DNA of 64,000 nt from Aquanectria penicillioides (Eukaryota > Ascomycota > Sordariomycetes > Hypocreales > Nectriaceae), in NCBI GenBank assembly GCA_003415625.1, contig PYIU01000005.1, positions 3,353,001 through 3,417,000 of the forward strand, read 5' to 3'. The notes beneath the pieces were generated by a model. The model did no database searches and was not told the DNA's origin. It saw only the letters and a list, made by a program, of their open reading frames with translations. Of the stretch, positions 47,595 to 58,258 are shown in pieces. Each line of letters starts with the position of its first letter. The first letter of the stretch is position 1. The translations under genes were made by a program, and so were the position numbers.

Positions 47595-48936
47595 TCACCC
47601 CTGCGGACGTCCAGCCTCAGCCTTACCAGGCGACTGCGCCTGGCTCAGCTGCATCGGCCAAGCTAGCATGCCGTGCCACTTCGGGTCTAGGAATGCCTGG
47701 ATGGCGCTGATCTCCTGGTACGGCATGTCCCCGATATACCAAAACTCGCTCGAGTACGATGCCAAAGCGAAGAAATGCGCCAGCAGCACCAGGGCCCGCG
47801 GGTCCAGGCGCTCAATCAGCGAGATGAGATGATCGGGGAATAGGACCGGCGTCGCCGTGATCCTGCGGCAGTACATCTTAGGGGGCTCGCCCGTTTCGTG
47901 GCCGTGGAGGATCCAGGAGAGCACGCGAGTTGTTTCCTCATAGGCCTCCCTGTCGACTGCGTCCGGCATCTCTCCCTCCTGAAGCTCGAGGAGATGGGCG
48001 AAATCCTTGTTGCTGATGGTGCGAGACGCTCGGATATACGGCATCATCGAGGTGATGACGGGCCAGATCTTCGCGGTTGGGTCGTCGTGGATGAGGGACA
48101 GAGCCTGTTTGCAGACGCCGCCGATGCCTCTGGACATCAGCAGCCACTGAAGCGGCGGCTCGTACGGCTCTATCTGCCGGTCTCCCAGGTGCGCAAAGGC
48201 ATGGACTGTGAGAATTACTGTGGTAAAGCTTACCGCATCGGCGTTCTCTTTGCCCAGGCCCCCCACCGCCAGGCGGTGTTTGTGAAGCGTTGACTCTAGA
48301 TATAGCGACCTCAGGTTTAGATACTCGTCCGCCTTCTCCTCCGTGTCTGCCTCGCGGGCCATGTGATAGCTGGAAAAGGCCATCATGGCGTTGAGCAGCG
48401 GCTCATAGTCTAATGCTAGCCTGGGAACCTCGACGGTCCATGTCTCGCATATCTCTGGAATATGGGTTCCCGCAAATGTGTGAGCGGTCCGGACGGAGAA
48501 GTGGTGAAGCAGCCGCAGTTCTCGCTGGCGCCGCTCGCGGCTTTCAGCAAGCGTCGGGCTGCGGGCCTTGTCCTTTGTCGACGACGTCGACGACGAAGGC
48601 GATCCACCACCGTTTTGCGTTATCTTGCCCTCGGAGTCGAGGCGGTCGTAGTTGCACTCGACCTGGTGACGAGTACAACTACCCTATCAAGAGACTCATG
48701 TCAGCAACCGCAACCGCGCGGATAACAGCCCAGCCTTATATAGCTATTTTCATGCTTATGATGAGATGGATAAACCCACACATGTCGGCCAAGTCTCGTC
48801 GCACTACACCTTACACATTGGTTAGTCGTCACACATGTGTGGAACATTCGGAATATTCTGTCCGCCCCACCTTTACCCGCCGGGCGCGGCAGCGCTTGCA
48901 CCCCGTCCTGGACTTTGTGTGATACAGCCGCGGCAT
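47595..48936 (-). CDS. Upc2-like Zn2Cys6 transcription factor with split zinc cluster
   Basis: Three exons (48871-48936, 48780-48803, 47595-48683) give 392 residues in frame. The zinc cluster has cysteines at residues 13, 16, 23, 30, 33 and 40 with exact spacing and is encoded across all three exons; the middle exon is only 24 nt and supplies cysteines 3 and 4. The N-terminal MPRLYHTKSRTGC and the linker to RELRLLHHFSVRTA match sterol-uptake-control (Upc2/Ecm22-like) regulators of ascomycetes, and the long C-terminal helical region is the ligand or activation part in that group. Such proteins are nuclear; regulation of sterol genes is known for the yeast members but not implied for every fungal paralogue. 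Without the microexon the cluster would be destroyed. Confidence 0.92.
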
Positions 48937-49471
48937 GGCCAAGGAGTTGCCTCGCGAGGTTCCGGGGATCTCAGCTCGTCGGACGGCGTTGCGAGCGAAC
49001 GCGGATTCTTAAGTGGCGGCGCTTGCGCGGGTGGTTGCGGCTGTGGAGGAGATTGTCGTGATGGAATCGGCAATTCTGTGCCGGTGATGTCACCGTGCCA
49101 CATACTAGGCGGGAATACTGGCCAGCTGAAACGACGCGTCGCCTGGCGGCCTCCGCTAACTCAATGCGCTGTCAGGTGATGATCCGCGTGACGGGATTGA
49201 AAGCATTTCAATTTCCCCTTGATGTCGCTCTTGCATTTGTGTTGGCAAGGTTTTTTGTTTTGCATTGACCGAGTCTATGAGGATCCGGGCCTCTATTGTT
49301 CTTCTCGCCCCCAACCCTCTTGTTGCCCCTGTTCCTAATTGTTTAACTTACATGAATCAATCCAGTGAAATGCCCAACCAAAACAGAACGCCTCGCTGAA
49401 TATGCTATGCTAACCATCGTCCGTCGTCTCGTAACCTGTATACCCTAATTTTCGTCCTTCCTTTAGTTTTC
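48937..49471. other. intergenic, promoter of the Upc2-like gene
   Basis: No coding signal was seen. This region holds the promoter of the regulator and the 3' flank of the BTB gene. Confidence 0.4.
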
Positions 49472-50640
49472 TTACAGTTGGTTGAGTTTATGAAGATTCT
49501 CGTCCATCATACGGCAGTGATGGTCGGTGACTGGGTTTTCCACGTTGTTGACGATTCTGTCAACTTCTTTCAACAGCAGCGGGCTCGGGTTGCACTTGGA
49601 GTGGTCCACAAGCGGCTTATCTGAGATCTGGCCTATGTCGTGTATAACCAGGGTTGTCAGCTTTCTCCGGAGCCCTATAACGCTGTCTTCAACATCGTCC
49701 GGGTGTGGCAGCGGCCACAGTCCTGCCCTGGCGAGGCAAAACGTCATTGAGCCGAGAATCATCGATTCGCAGCGGTGGTGGCCCATCCACTCGGCATATC
49801 GACACCATCGCGGCTTTTCATCAACGACAATGAGGGATTCGACCATGTTGCGGAAGACTTCGAGAAGGGCTTGGATTGTGGCGGTTCGAGTAGCTTCGAT
49901 CCTCTCTAATTTGAAATTAGCCACGCCGAGTTGTTTCAAAAGCTCCTCGTCATTTACTACATACCAATAATCTCAGGGGGCATTTTCAGGTCCTGAAATT
50001 CAGGGTTATCAGCGCCAATGGGACCGTCCGCCTCCAGGAGCAACTTGCGCGCAATTCCCGTAAACAAGTCCTTGCGCCCAAACTCCCATGAAATCCACAA
50101 GGCTTTCACCAGAGACATCTGGGACTCTCTGGCATCTGCTTCCACAGACACCATCCAGGAACTGACCCAGGGCCCTAGTATCCGAGTGCCATCGTAGTAG
50201 TTGGTCAAGACCGCCAGGTCGTACAGGTCGTCGATGGAGAGAGTTTTGGGTACCCGGTGCAAGTGGCCGTGGGAAATGTACAAGAACACCGCCAGCGGAA
50301 CTGCCTTGTCTTCCGGGAGCTTGACCAGCCAGGTTTGCTTCCCCGAGATGGATTTCGGTTGTGCTTCCTTGAAGTTGCCAAATAGCATTCTCTCAAACAC
50401 GGGCGAGACTCGCCCTAGGGTTCGGGAGCACACTGTGAATAAAATCGGTCCAGACCCGTCGGCTTGGCCCACTTGCAGTTGCACATCGCCGTGGGGATCA
50501 AACTCGATGGGTTCTGTCGTAGCCATGGCGTTCTCGTCGCGCTGGGAGATTCTGGACGGCATCGAAGCTGCGTTCAACCGACAAGGGGCCTTGATCTTGG
50601 TCTCGGTCGTTGGGTCCAGCCCTACCTGGGCCTTCTCCAT
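49472..50640 (-). CDS. BTB/POZ domain protein
   Basis: Two exons (49965-50640, 49472-49905) joined by a 59-nt intron with a CTAAT branch site give 369 residues. After an uncertain, low-conservation N-terminus of about 45 residues, the BTB fold runs roughly 50-165: GDVQLQVG, the strand with FTVCSRTLGRVSPVFERML, and YISHGHLHRVP with the following helices. The C-terminal part is helical with no further domain recognised. BTB proteins of this fungal type form dimers and often serve as Cullin-3 adaptors, though many lack a known role. The ATG at 50640 is the first in frame; M27 or M39 are alternatives closer to the domain. Confidence 0.85.
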
Positions 50641-52767
50641 TTCAACTTATATTACCTCTGCTTCGACAATCTGAATCTTCTCAACGACAGGCCGTGAACG
50701 GCCTCCCCCCCGGTAACCTAATAATAGATTGGGCTAAGACTTTCCATTTTCCTCTGGAGAAGCTCGGACCGTGGCTGAAAAGTTTCCCAACAGCCTCTGC
50801 CACAGGCCCAAAGGGCCAACCGTGGAGAAGGGACCCGGTTGCGCCCAACGTGCAGGCATACCGATTGGCTACAGTGTCCTAACAAGCCACGAAAAAGACC
50901 ACAGTGTCGACCCAGTATACGAGAAGCCCCAGCACTGACAGAGCAATATTGGAAGAGGCCTACGCTTTTGGGTGAGGGAAGACGCTATTATTAGAGAGGG
51001 CCCCATTTATGCGGAAATCAAAGTCGTCATATAGCTTGGCCGACTGGTGTTTGACCACTTACGACGCTAAAACGAGGCATGTCCGCGGCCATATTTGTCA
51101 ACGAGACCCCCCCTCCCCCCCTTCCCTTGCGTGCTCAAATTTGCATGGCCCAAAGAGATGCAAAAAAAGGTGTTGCCGCGAACGCAGTGGCCAACGTCCG
51201 GTTCTTTTGTCATGCCTTACGGGAGTCTTGGCATGGGAGCGGGCTCAGCCTCTACACTCACTGCGCAACGGGATTCTCGGGAGCCGATCGCCAATCGAAA
51301 GCGGCTAGTGAGGTTTATCTTTAGCAGCACTATGGAGTAAAGTTTGGCTCTTAAAGAACAAGCGACGGGGACCGATCACGTTTATTCTGTTGTTTGGGCG
51401 CTTTTTTTTTTTTTTTTTTTTTTCACTTCCCCTCTGCCCATTGCTATTTTAGGGAAAAGGGGTACAGTAGTTAAGTTATGTCAAGCTTAAAAAGAAATGT
51501 TTCCACGTGCGCTGGTGGATCTTCTTCGGCTAGCAACATCAGACGAACCAGCATGATCTGTTGCGGGGATCTCCATCCGCAAAGCGAGCTGGCCGTCTAG
51601 GGTAGGTGGCGTCATGAGAAGGAGGAATGAGGGTATTTCCGCTGAGAGCTTACAAATCAACGGATGGTTTTCGGCTTGTAGAAGTCGGAGTGAGAGGGAA
51701 TGGAAATCAAGTTCCCTTTCAACGGGTCATATCCGTGAGAGATGTTTGGACTTTGGGTATTGAAGATGTTTCCGTGTCGTTTGTTGTGTTGGAAAACTAC
51801 AACGTTGCATGGATATAGGATAAGAATAATGTCCAAGAGTCCTAACCCTGACTCGAATAATGGAAATTTATAAAAAGACATGTAAGAAGTTTGATCTAGA
51901 TTCATATTTAAAAACCATCTCGATCTTACATTTCCTGGTCAACATATCGAGGAGCGTTTAATACAAAGTTGGTTTGTCTTTTCCAGGTTTCTTCCAAGCT
52001 ACCCTATACCACAACTTGCATCTGCAAAGCTTCGTCCCAGAAAACCACATCTCAAATCTGCATCACAGATAAGTCACATCAGACACGTAAACCTTGGCCC
52101 GATCGTTATTCTTTCCATACAGTGTCAAATGGTCTATCTCAACGCCAAGCGTCCTCCTCAATACGCTCGACGTCACTTCGACCTCCGACCAGTTTGCCCG
52201 GCGTGCCCCCATTCAACCCAGGTTAGGTCACTTTTGGTAAGAAATTCCGACTCAACTAGCCACCCACTCCCACGGGAGTAACCCGAGGAGGGCCTTAAAT
52301 CCGGACTTTGTCTAAACTAAATCTAGACACGTCGGGCTTGCTTTCTGCGAACCACAGCGCTCCATCTCCCCTGCGGCAAAGGCCTTGCTTGCTGGGTTGG
52401 CTCGAGTGCCGCTTCGGGCATAAAAACCCGCCCGTCACGTTGAGATCACCACCCTCTCGACTCTGCAACTCTTGGCTCTCGGCCAGGCCCAATCACAATA
52501 CCATACGGCCATGTGGGAATCCTCCGTGGGCCCAATTATCGGAAATCTCTAAGAAACCAGTCAAAAAAAAAAAAAAAAGAGGTTGAGGGGTTGTGTATCT
52601 CCCAGTCCCCCTCCCCCTTTCAAAACCAATGTTGTGCTGACCGCAACGAGGAATCGAGGGATTTGAACTTGGGAAACTGAACCACAACTCGTCCTTTTGG
52701 TTTGTCTCTAGGGAAGTCTTGAGGGCAGTGTGTTTGTGTGAAGACCAAGTCCTCGAAACCGGGACCA
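50641..52767. other. 2.1-kb divergent intergenic region
   Basis: It separates the BTB gene from the MFS efflux gene. A T22 run lies at 51402-51423 and an A16 run at 52563-52578. Open frames are short and unrecognised. Both promoters are here. Confidence 0.45.
51402..51423. repeat. poly-T tract, 22 nt
   Basis: Twenty-two consecutive T in the intergenic region. A reverse-transcribed tail is possible but no element body is seen beside it. Confidence 0.8.
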
Positions 52768-54522
52768 ATGGGGGAGATGGGCCAGCCGCAGACCGTCATC
52801 CGGGACCGAAGGGTGCTTGCCGAATCGGCTCCGCAGAGCCGGACCCCCGGCGCCGACAACGTTAACGACAATGACAACGACATCGGTCTGGACGTGATGA
52901 TGCTGGACCAGAAGCAGATCGAGGTGCTCGGGCGGCAACGGCCCGCGGCCTTCTCGTCGTGGCTCGTCGAGTCCGGCTTCGTCCTGGCCGTCGTCGGCTC
53001 GCTCATGATGAGTGAGTACACCATCAGCGGCTTCAACATTGCGCTGCCGGCGCTCGCGAAGACGCTCCATATCCCCGAGTCGGCCCGGACCTGGCCGGCG
53101 GCCGTGCCGAACCTGACGACGGCCGTCTTCCTGCTGCCGTTTGCGCGGCTGTCGGAGCGCTACGGCGGCCGCGTCGTCTTCCTCGGCGGCCACGCCTGGC
53201 TGCTCGTCTGGTCGCTCGTGTGCGGCTTCAGCGCCAACGCAAACATGCTCATCGTCTGCCGCGCCATGCAGGGCATCGGGTCGTCGGCCTTCCTGCCCGC
53301 CAGCCTGGCGCTCATGGGCCAGACGTACCGGCCGGGCCCGCGCAAGAACCTCGTCTTCAGCGCGTACGCGGCGTTTGGGTGCATCGGCTTCTACTTTGGC
53401 ATCGTCGTGGGCGCCGTCTCGGCCGAGATCCTCGGATGGCGGTGGTACTTTTGGATCGGCGCCATCTGCGTGGCCGTCATCATGGTCACCGGCCTGCTCA
53501 CCATCCCGTCCAACCTGGGGGATGCCAACCCCGACATCCGCATGGACTGGTGGGGGCTCTGCACTATTGTCCCGGGGCTCGCTCTCGTCGTGTTCGCTCT
53601 CACCGATGGTGGTCATGCCCCTAGCGGATGGCGTACGCCGTACGTTTACGTTACGTTTGTCATTGGTGTTTTGCTGCTCTGCGTCGCCGTGTACGTGCAA
53701 GGTTGGGTAGCCGCCCATCCCCTATTCCCGCCGGAGCTGTTCAAACCCAAGTACATGAAGCGGTTGGTAGCATCACTGTTCATGGTATACGGTATTTTCG
53801 GACTGTTTTTGTTCTATGCCAGCTTCTAGTAAGTTCCGCCCCCTCGTTGCTGTTCCTCCTGCGCCCCATGCGCCAATCCTTCGTTCTTCCTGCCGAATCC
53901 TTCGAGTTTGACACATGTTACTAGCATCGAATCTGTGCTCGAGGCGTCGCCTCTACAAACTGCCGCATGGTTCAGCCCACTGGCGGCCGGGGGGCTTGCT
54001 CTGGCTCTGGTAGGCGGGTTCGTATTGCACGTGCTGCCAGGTCGAATCCTGCTCATCATATCGGGCCTGGGATCCCTCGCATCGGTCCTCCTATTTGCTT
54101 TAATCCCCGAACACCCTCCGTCCACTAGGTTCCTTTTCTGGGCATACATCTTCCCGGCTATGCTTTGTGGCACTATCGGAGTGGATATCGCCTTCAACGT
54201 AACTAACATCTTCATTACAACTTCTATGCCCCGGCGGCTTCAGGCCGTTGCCGGTGCGCTGTGCAGCAGCCTCTTGTACCTGGGAATGGCCTTTTGGTTG
54301 GGGGTCGGCGAGCTCGCCGTCACGGCTACGATTGACCAGCGGGGGAGGGAAAACGTGGATCAGCGCCAGCAATATCAGATTGGATTCTGGGCTGGCGTTG
54401 GGCTGGCTGGAGCATCTCTGTGTCTGGTGGTGACACTCAAGCTGAGCAAGGCTACGGCCTCGCTGACGGCAGACGAAAAGGCTGAGCTGGAACGACGCGG
54501 GGCTGTCGAGAGCGAAAAATAG
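52768..54522 (+). CDS. MFS drug:H+ antiporter (14-helix, DHA2-like)
   Basis: Two exons (52768-53828, 53926-54522, with the first base of exon 2 at 53925) give 552 residues in frame. A hydrophilic N-terminus of about 70 residues precedes the first helix; then come the motif A loop LSERYGGR between helices 2 and 3, CRAMQGIGSSAF (motif B region) and the motif C-like GFYFGIVVGAVSAEILGWRWYFWIGA stretch in shorter form, followed by the extra central helices typical of the 14-TMS type. These proteins export toxic compounds or secondary metabolites across the plasma membrane. The ATG at 52768 is preceded by an in-frame GTG only. No biosynthetic genes for an exported metabolite are adjacent, so general resistance is as likely as a dedicated role. 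Confidence 0.92.
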
Positions 54523-54887
54523 TGAATTTAAAGTGGTCGCGTAGTATTAATCTGAGATTAGAGAGGTGGATGGATGCTATTGCGTCCAAGTGTGTGGGCT
54601 AAGCTCCCCGTTTCCGCCCCTTCGGAGAGGTGAGCCGCATGCTGACGAGAGTGGCATAATTAGAACAATTAAAGCTTATTGAGTTGAGCAAATGGTCATG
54701 CCATCCTAGTGAGAGTCGCAAGGATTCGAAAAGGATCGCCACAATCCAGTCTATAGCTGCGTTGTCACACAACCTTGGTGATGCTTTTAAAAAAAGCACC
54801 ATGCAACGGGAGTTGAAACATAATAGCCACCCCCAAACTGCAGTGCTAAAAATGCAACTACGAGTAGTCTTAGTGCTGACCTTGACG
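54523..54887. other. convergent intergenic region
   Basis: The 3' ends of the MFS and GNAT genes face each other here; nothing else was seen. Confidence 0.4.
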
Positions 54888-55670
54888 CTATTGCCGCTGC
54901 TCCTGCGCGGATTCCCAGTCATTGATGGCAGCCGCGAGAGCAGCTTTGGCGCGCATCTCGCGTTTGACAAAGGGACCGCTGTATTGGGGCGACATGACCC
55001 TGTGGCTGTTGACGTGGTCCTCTGCGAACTCGACGGCGCACTTGGGACCGGCCGTCTTCTTGGCCATCTTGACAGCCTCGCGCAGCATGTCACCGCCGAG
55101 GCCGGTGCGGCGGTAGCGGAGGTGCGTTGTCCAGGCGCGGATGACGGCCTTGTTGTTGTCGGCGGTCTTGGACTTGGAGTTGGTGTTGGGGAAGTGGAGG
55201 GCGACGGCGGCGATGATGTTGGAGCCGAAGCGCGCGCCCAACAGCAGATCGTCGGGGCGGCCCTCGTTCTTGATCCAATTGGGCCAGTCGGTCTCCTCGG
55301 CGATCCATATATATTTGCCCGTGACATAACGAGTGGCCATGAGGTAGGTGAGGACGATGCCTGAGTGTGTGATGAGCGCAGCGGTCAGGTCGATGCCGAA
55401 CCAGGTCAGCGCATAGTGCACGACGGCGATGGCGCCGACGAGGATGGAGAGGAAGGTGGGGTGGAAGATGAGCCCATAGGATGCGACCTGTCGCTGCTGG
55501 GCGACGCTGTCGGCGACGAGCTTGAGGGCTCTCACTTTGTCCTTTGGTTTGGTGAGGAGCTCGAAGGTGAGCTGGCGCTGGTCTTCCTCAGCGGCGGGAG
55601 CGGGTTTTGCGACAGACATTGCGGTCTCGGCGGTCGACTTTTGCTTCTGCTGCGTCGAGGTAAGAGACAT
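54888..55670 (-). CDS. GNAT-type N-acetyltransferase with internal membrane hairpin
   Basis: An intronless gene of 260 residues. Residues 62-115 are hydrophobic and likely form two membrane helices, splitting the protein into a short N-terminal part and a C-terminal GNAT-like fold. The acetyl-CoA loop resembles motif A: RAWTTHLRYRRTGLGGDML at about 178-196, with the R/G-rich turn, and is followed by a helix and CAVEFAEDH. This arrangement resembles NAT8-like or fungal membrane-linked acetyltransferases. The reaction (transfer of acetyl from acetyl-CoA to an amine) is known for the family; the substrate is unknown. The ATG at 55670 was chosen because the frame extension above it is poor and begins in the promoter of the divergent phosphate permease side. 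Confidence 0.75.
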   Translation of the reverse strand: MSLTSTQQKQKSTAETAMSVAKPAPAAEEDQRQLTFELLTKPKDKVRALKLVADSVAQQRQVASYGLIFHPTFLSILVGAIAVVHYALTWFGIDLTAALITHSGIVLTYLMATRYVTGKYIWIAEETDWPNWIKNEGRPDDLLLGARFGSNIIAAVALHFPNTNSKSKTADNNKAVIRAWTTHLRYRRTGLGGDMLREAVKMAKKTAGPKCAVEFAEDHVNSHRVMSPQYSGPFVKREMRAKAALAAAINDWESAQEQRQ

Positions 55671-56952
55671 GATGACGAGAATGAGGGTTTGACTTGAGAA
55701 GGACGACAAGCAAGCGCGGAGAGGTGGCCGGCGCAATGTCTGAGATGGTGGGGGGAATGTGAATCAAGTGTGATGATGATGACGATGATGCGGGACGGAA
55801 CGGGCGCGAGGCTTCTGCAGGCAGACTCGGATGGATTACCAAGGATGTTTCTCAGCAGCTGCAAAGCACGATGGATAAGAACTGTGATAGGAATGGGAAA
55901 CGGAAAAGTAAAAAAAAAAAAAAAAAGAGGGCGATGCAGATCCAGGAGGCGCAAGTTGCAGGATGGTTGCAGCGGATGGACGGGAAGTGTGATGTATAGG
56001 CAGATGTGGACCGACAACGCAGGCGTAGGGCGCACACAACACAGCACAACAAAGCGGGCGGAAGGCGGAAGAACAAAGGCGGAAAGTCTTTGTAGCAGGC
56101 AGAAAGGCAGAATGACCAAGATAATGCCAATAGCAAGAAACAACAGCAGAGGCGAGGACAGAAATGGAAGCTCGACGGGTGAGAAAGGGACGCACGGAAC
56201 CACGGCTGAACGCGCACGCGGGGGCCCTGGAGATTGACTGAGCTACTACTGACTGGCGGACGGATATGGGTCAATGGACTGGACGGGGGACGGGGATTTC
56301 TCCTGGTGGCAAGGATCCAGCGTCGACGTACGCACGCACATGTACGATGGCTGGACGCTTGACAGCAAACGAACTGTGGGAATAGCAGGAAATACGCTTA
56401 AAGACAAGCAAAAACACCGAGAGCAGACGAGGGTGTGGATGGGAAACTGAGGCCAGGTCGAGAGAAGCACCATTCATTCGACGGGTGGAGGCGTCAGGGG
56501 GGCAAGGAAACCACGAAAAAATATGGAAATAAGAACTATCCAGCAGGATTTTTTGCTTCGAGAACGCCCACAGTTTGCCCGATCTTGACCCTCCCAAACT
56601 CGAGATCAACTTCAGGACGGCAACTTTGTGCCGATTGCAGGAATGCGGCGAGCCAACGGGAGCTTCTGGTCGAGGCACCAACGTTCTCGCCGTCGTCCAG
56701 CTCGTCGTCGATGTTCTCAAATACTATGGGCGACCGGGGGGGTGCGCCAGGAGCAAGGACCCTTCGGTGTCCCGAAATGGATAACTCAATCAGCAACAAG
56801 CTTAGTCGCACGCGCAGCCCATGCTCCACCAAAACCATGTGCTCGGTGATTGTATCTGGGTCGAACCACCCACACTGGGCAGACGCGCAACAGAGCCGCA
56901 TCAGTTGTTCCTGGGCTCGAGGGGGAGCCGTGAGAGGGAGGGAGGGCCTTTT

Positions 56953-56971
56953 GGGAGGGAGGGAGGGAGGG
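56953..56971 (+). repeat. G-quadruplex motif, five GGG runs
   Basis: GGGA repeated four times and closed by GGG gives five G3 runs with single-base loops, the tightest G4 pattern. A shorter GGGA block precedes it at 56936-56946. It lies 1.3 kb upstream of both flanking genes' starts. Confidence 0.7.
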
Positions 56972-57726
56972 CCGGGGAGGGTTGAGGAGGGCCGCGGATG
57001 GCCAGTTGGGGAATAGCTCGGCGCAATGCGGAGGGTTTTTTTTCTTTCTTTTCTTGACTTCTTTTTTATTTTCTCTTGGTGTTGCGGAGACTATCATCGC
57101 GAATGGGGGGGGGGGAACTTGGAAGTTGACCAGGGTTGCCACCGTTGGACAAGACGACAAACGAGACGTGAGAGACACAAACAGACACCGGGCAAGCCCC
57201 CACCGCGGCCAATAACGGCGCGCGACAATGTCCAACGGCGCTCCTCAAGGCTGCGACAGCATCTGACGACAGGCATCATCACGCTAAGTCGGTGCCGTCA
57301 GTGCCGAGGGGCGGATACGCGGCTATCGAGATGCCAAGGGCTTGGCCATGTCTTGGCCAGCCGCCTTGGCGACACAGAACACGGGGGTGAATCTCGCGCT
57401 GTGATTGGCCACCTTAATCTTAAAGGTAAGATGTCTCGTGCCAGAAAGCTATACCGAGAAGGGGGCCCAGCTTGGCGTGCTAGGCTGTCTTTGAGATACT
57501 GCGGTCCCCGGTTTCTGCTCCTTGCTCTCCTCCGATGGCTCGCCAGGCGACGGGCCAGTGTTCGAATTTGGGACATGGCCGGCGGGTAATGCCTCGCCTA
57601 CACGGCCTGCGGAATGAATCAATGCCACTCGGTATATGCTACTTTTGATTGTTGTACTGTATCCGTACTCGTAATCCCTCACTCGCCCATCTCCGAGCTA
57701 AGTTGCACACTATGCAAATGTGATGC

Positions 57727-57754
57727 GTTCGTTCGTTCGTTCGTTCGTTTGTTC
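57727..57754. repeat. GTTC tetranucleotide repeat
   Basis: Seven tandem copies with one base change, about 500 bp upstream of the phosphate permease start. Confidence 0.85.
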
Positions 57755-57833
57755 CTACAACACGACACAATCCACACACAATCCACACCCGCACACACGA
57801 CACATTACACATCGTCAACGGGGCCCTCTCACA

Positions 57834-57839
57834 CACGTG
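57834..57839. promoter_or_regulatory. CACGTG E-box, candidate NUC-1/Pho4-type site
   Basis: The palindrome ACACGTGT contains CACGTG 420 bp upstream of a Pho84-like permease. Neurospora NUC-1 and yeast Pho4 bind CACGTG-type sites in phosphate-starvation genes. The match and position are suggestive; occupancy is inference. Confidence 0.45.
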
Positions 57840-58258
57840 TGCAGGCACTGCCGTCTTGGGCCTTGGCCTTGGCCGCTCCATCGCTCGCTGAGCCCCCAGC
57901 TGCTGCCGTGTGGGCCAGGAGGGATGGGGGGGAGACAACCCTGTCCTGTCCCGGTCTTGGATTCTATCTCTGTCCTGTGTCAGCCAGAGCTCAGATCTCG
58001 TCATTCGTGTCCCCTTTCATATTTAATTCCTCCGGCCTGCTCTCCCCAAATCTCCTGTGCAGAAGAAGCCTGCTCGCCAAGCCAAGCCCCGAGGCCTTTC
58101 ATAACCCCCAGCTTCCCCCCTCCCTTTCCCTTCTCCTTCTTCTTGTCTTGTCTCAGAGGCCTTCCCCAATCGCTCCTTTGAGGCTTGCTCAAACCACAGT
58201 CGCTTTGAAAGAGATTAAACAACCAACTCGCCAAAACCCCCCCCCTAATATCCTAATA

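Larger units (their letters stand above)
55671..58258. promoter_or_regulatory. 2.6-kb divergent promoter region, GNAT and phosphate permease
   Basis: No real gene was found; overlapping frames reach 223 codons but are low-complexity. It holds an A17 run (55910-55926), a G-quadruplex-type tract, a GTTC repeat, a CACGTG box and a long pyrimidine-rich leader (58110-58155) directly upstream of the permease start, typical of strongly expressed fungal genes. Confidence 0.55.

Noticed and set aside
49906..49964. Frameshift in the BTB gene
   Set aside because: The apparent frame change is a normal 59-nt intron with GTATGT donor, CTAAT branch site and TTAG acceptor; the exons sum to 370 codons.
52655..52680. 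tRNA T-loop like sequence on the minus strand
   Set aside because: The neighbouring bases do not pair into a T-stem and no A box is present.
52708..53718. 336-codon open frame on the minus strand
   Set aside because: It is antisense to the MFS efflux gene, with Asp/Glu/Arg-rich composition typical of such shadows.
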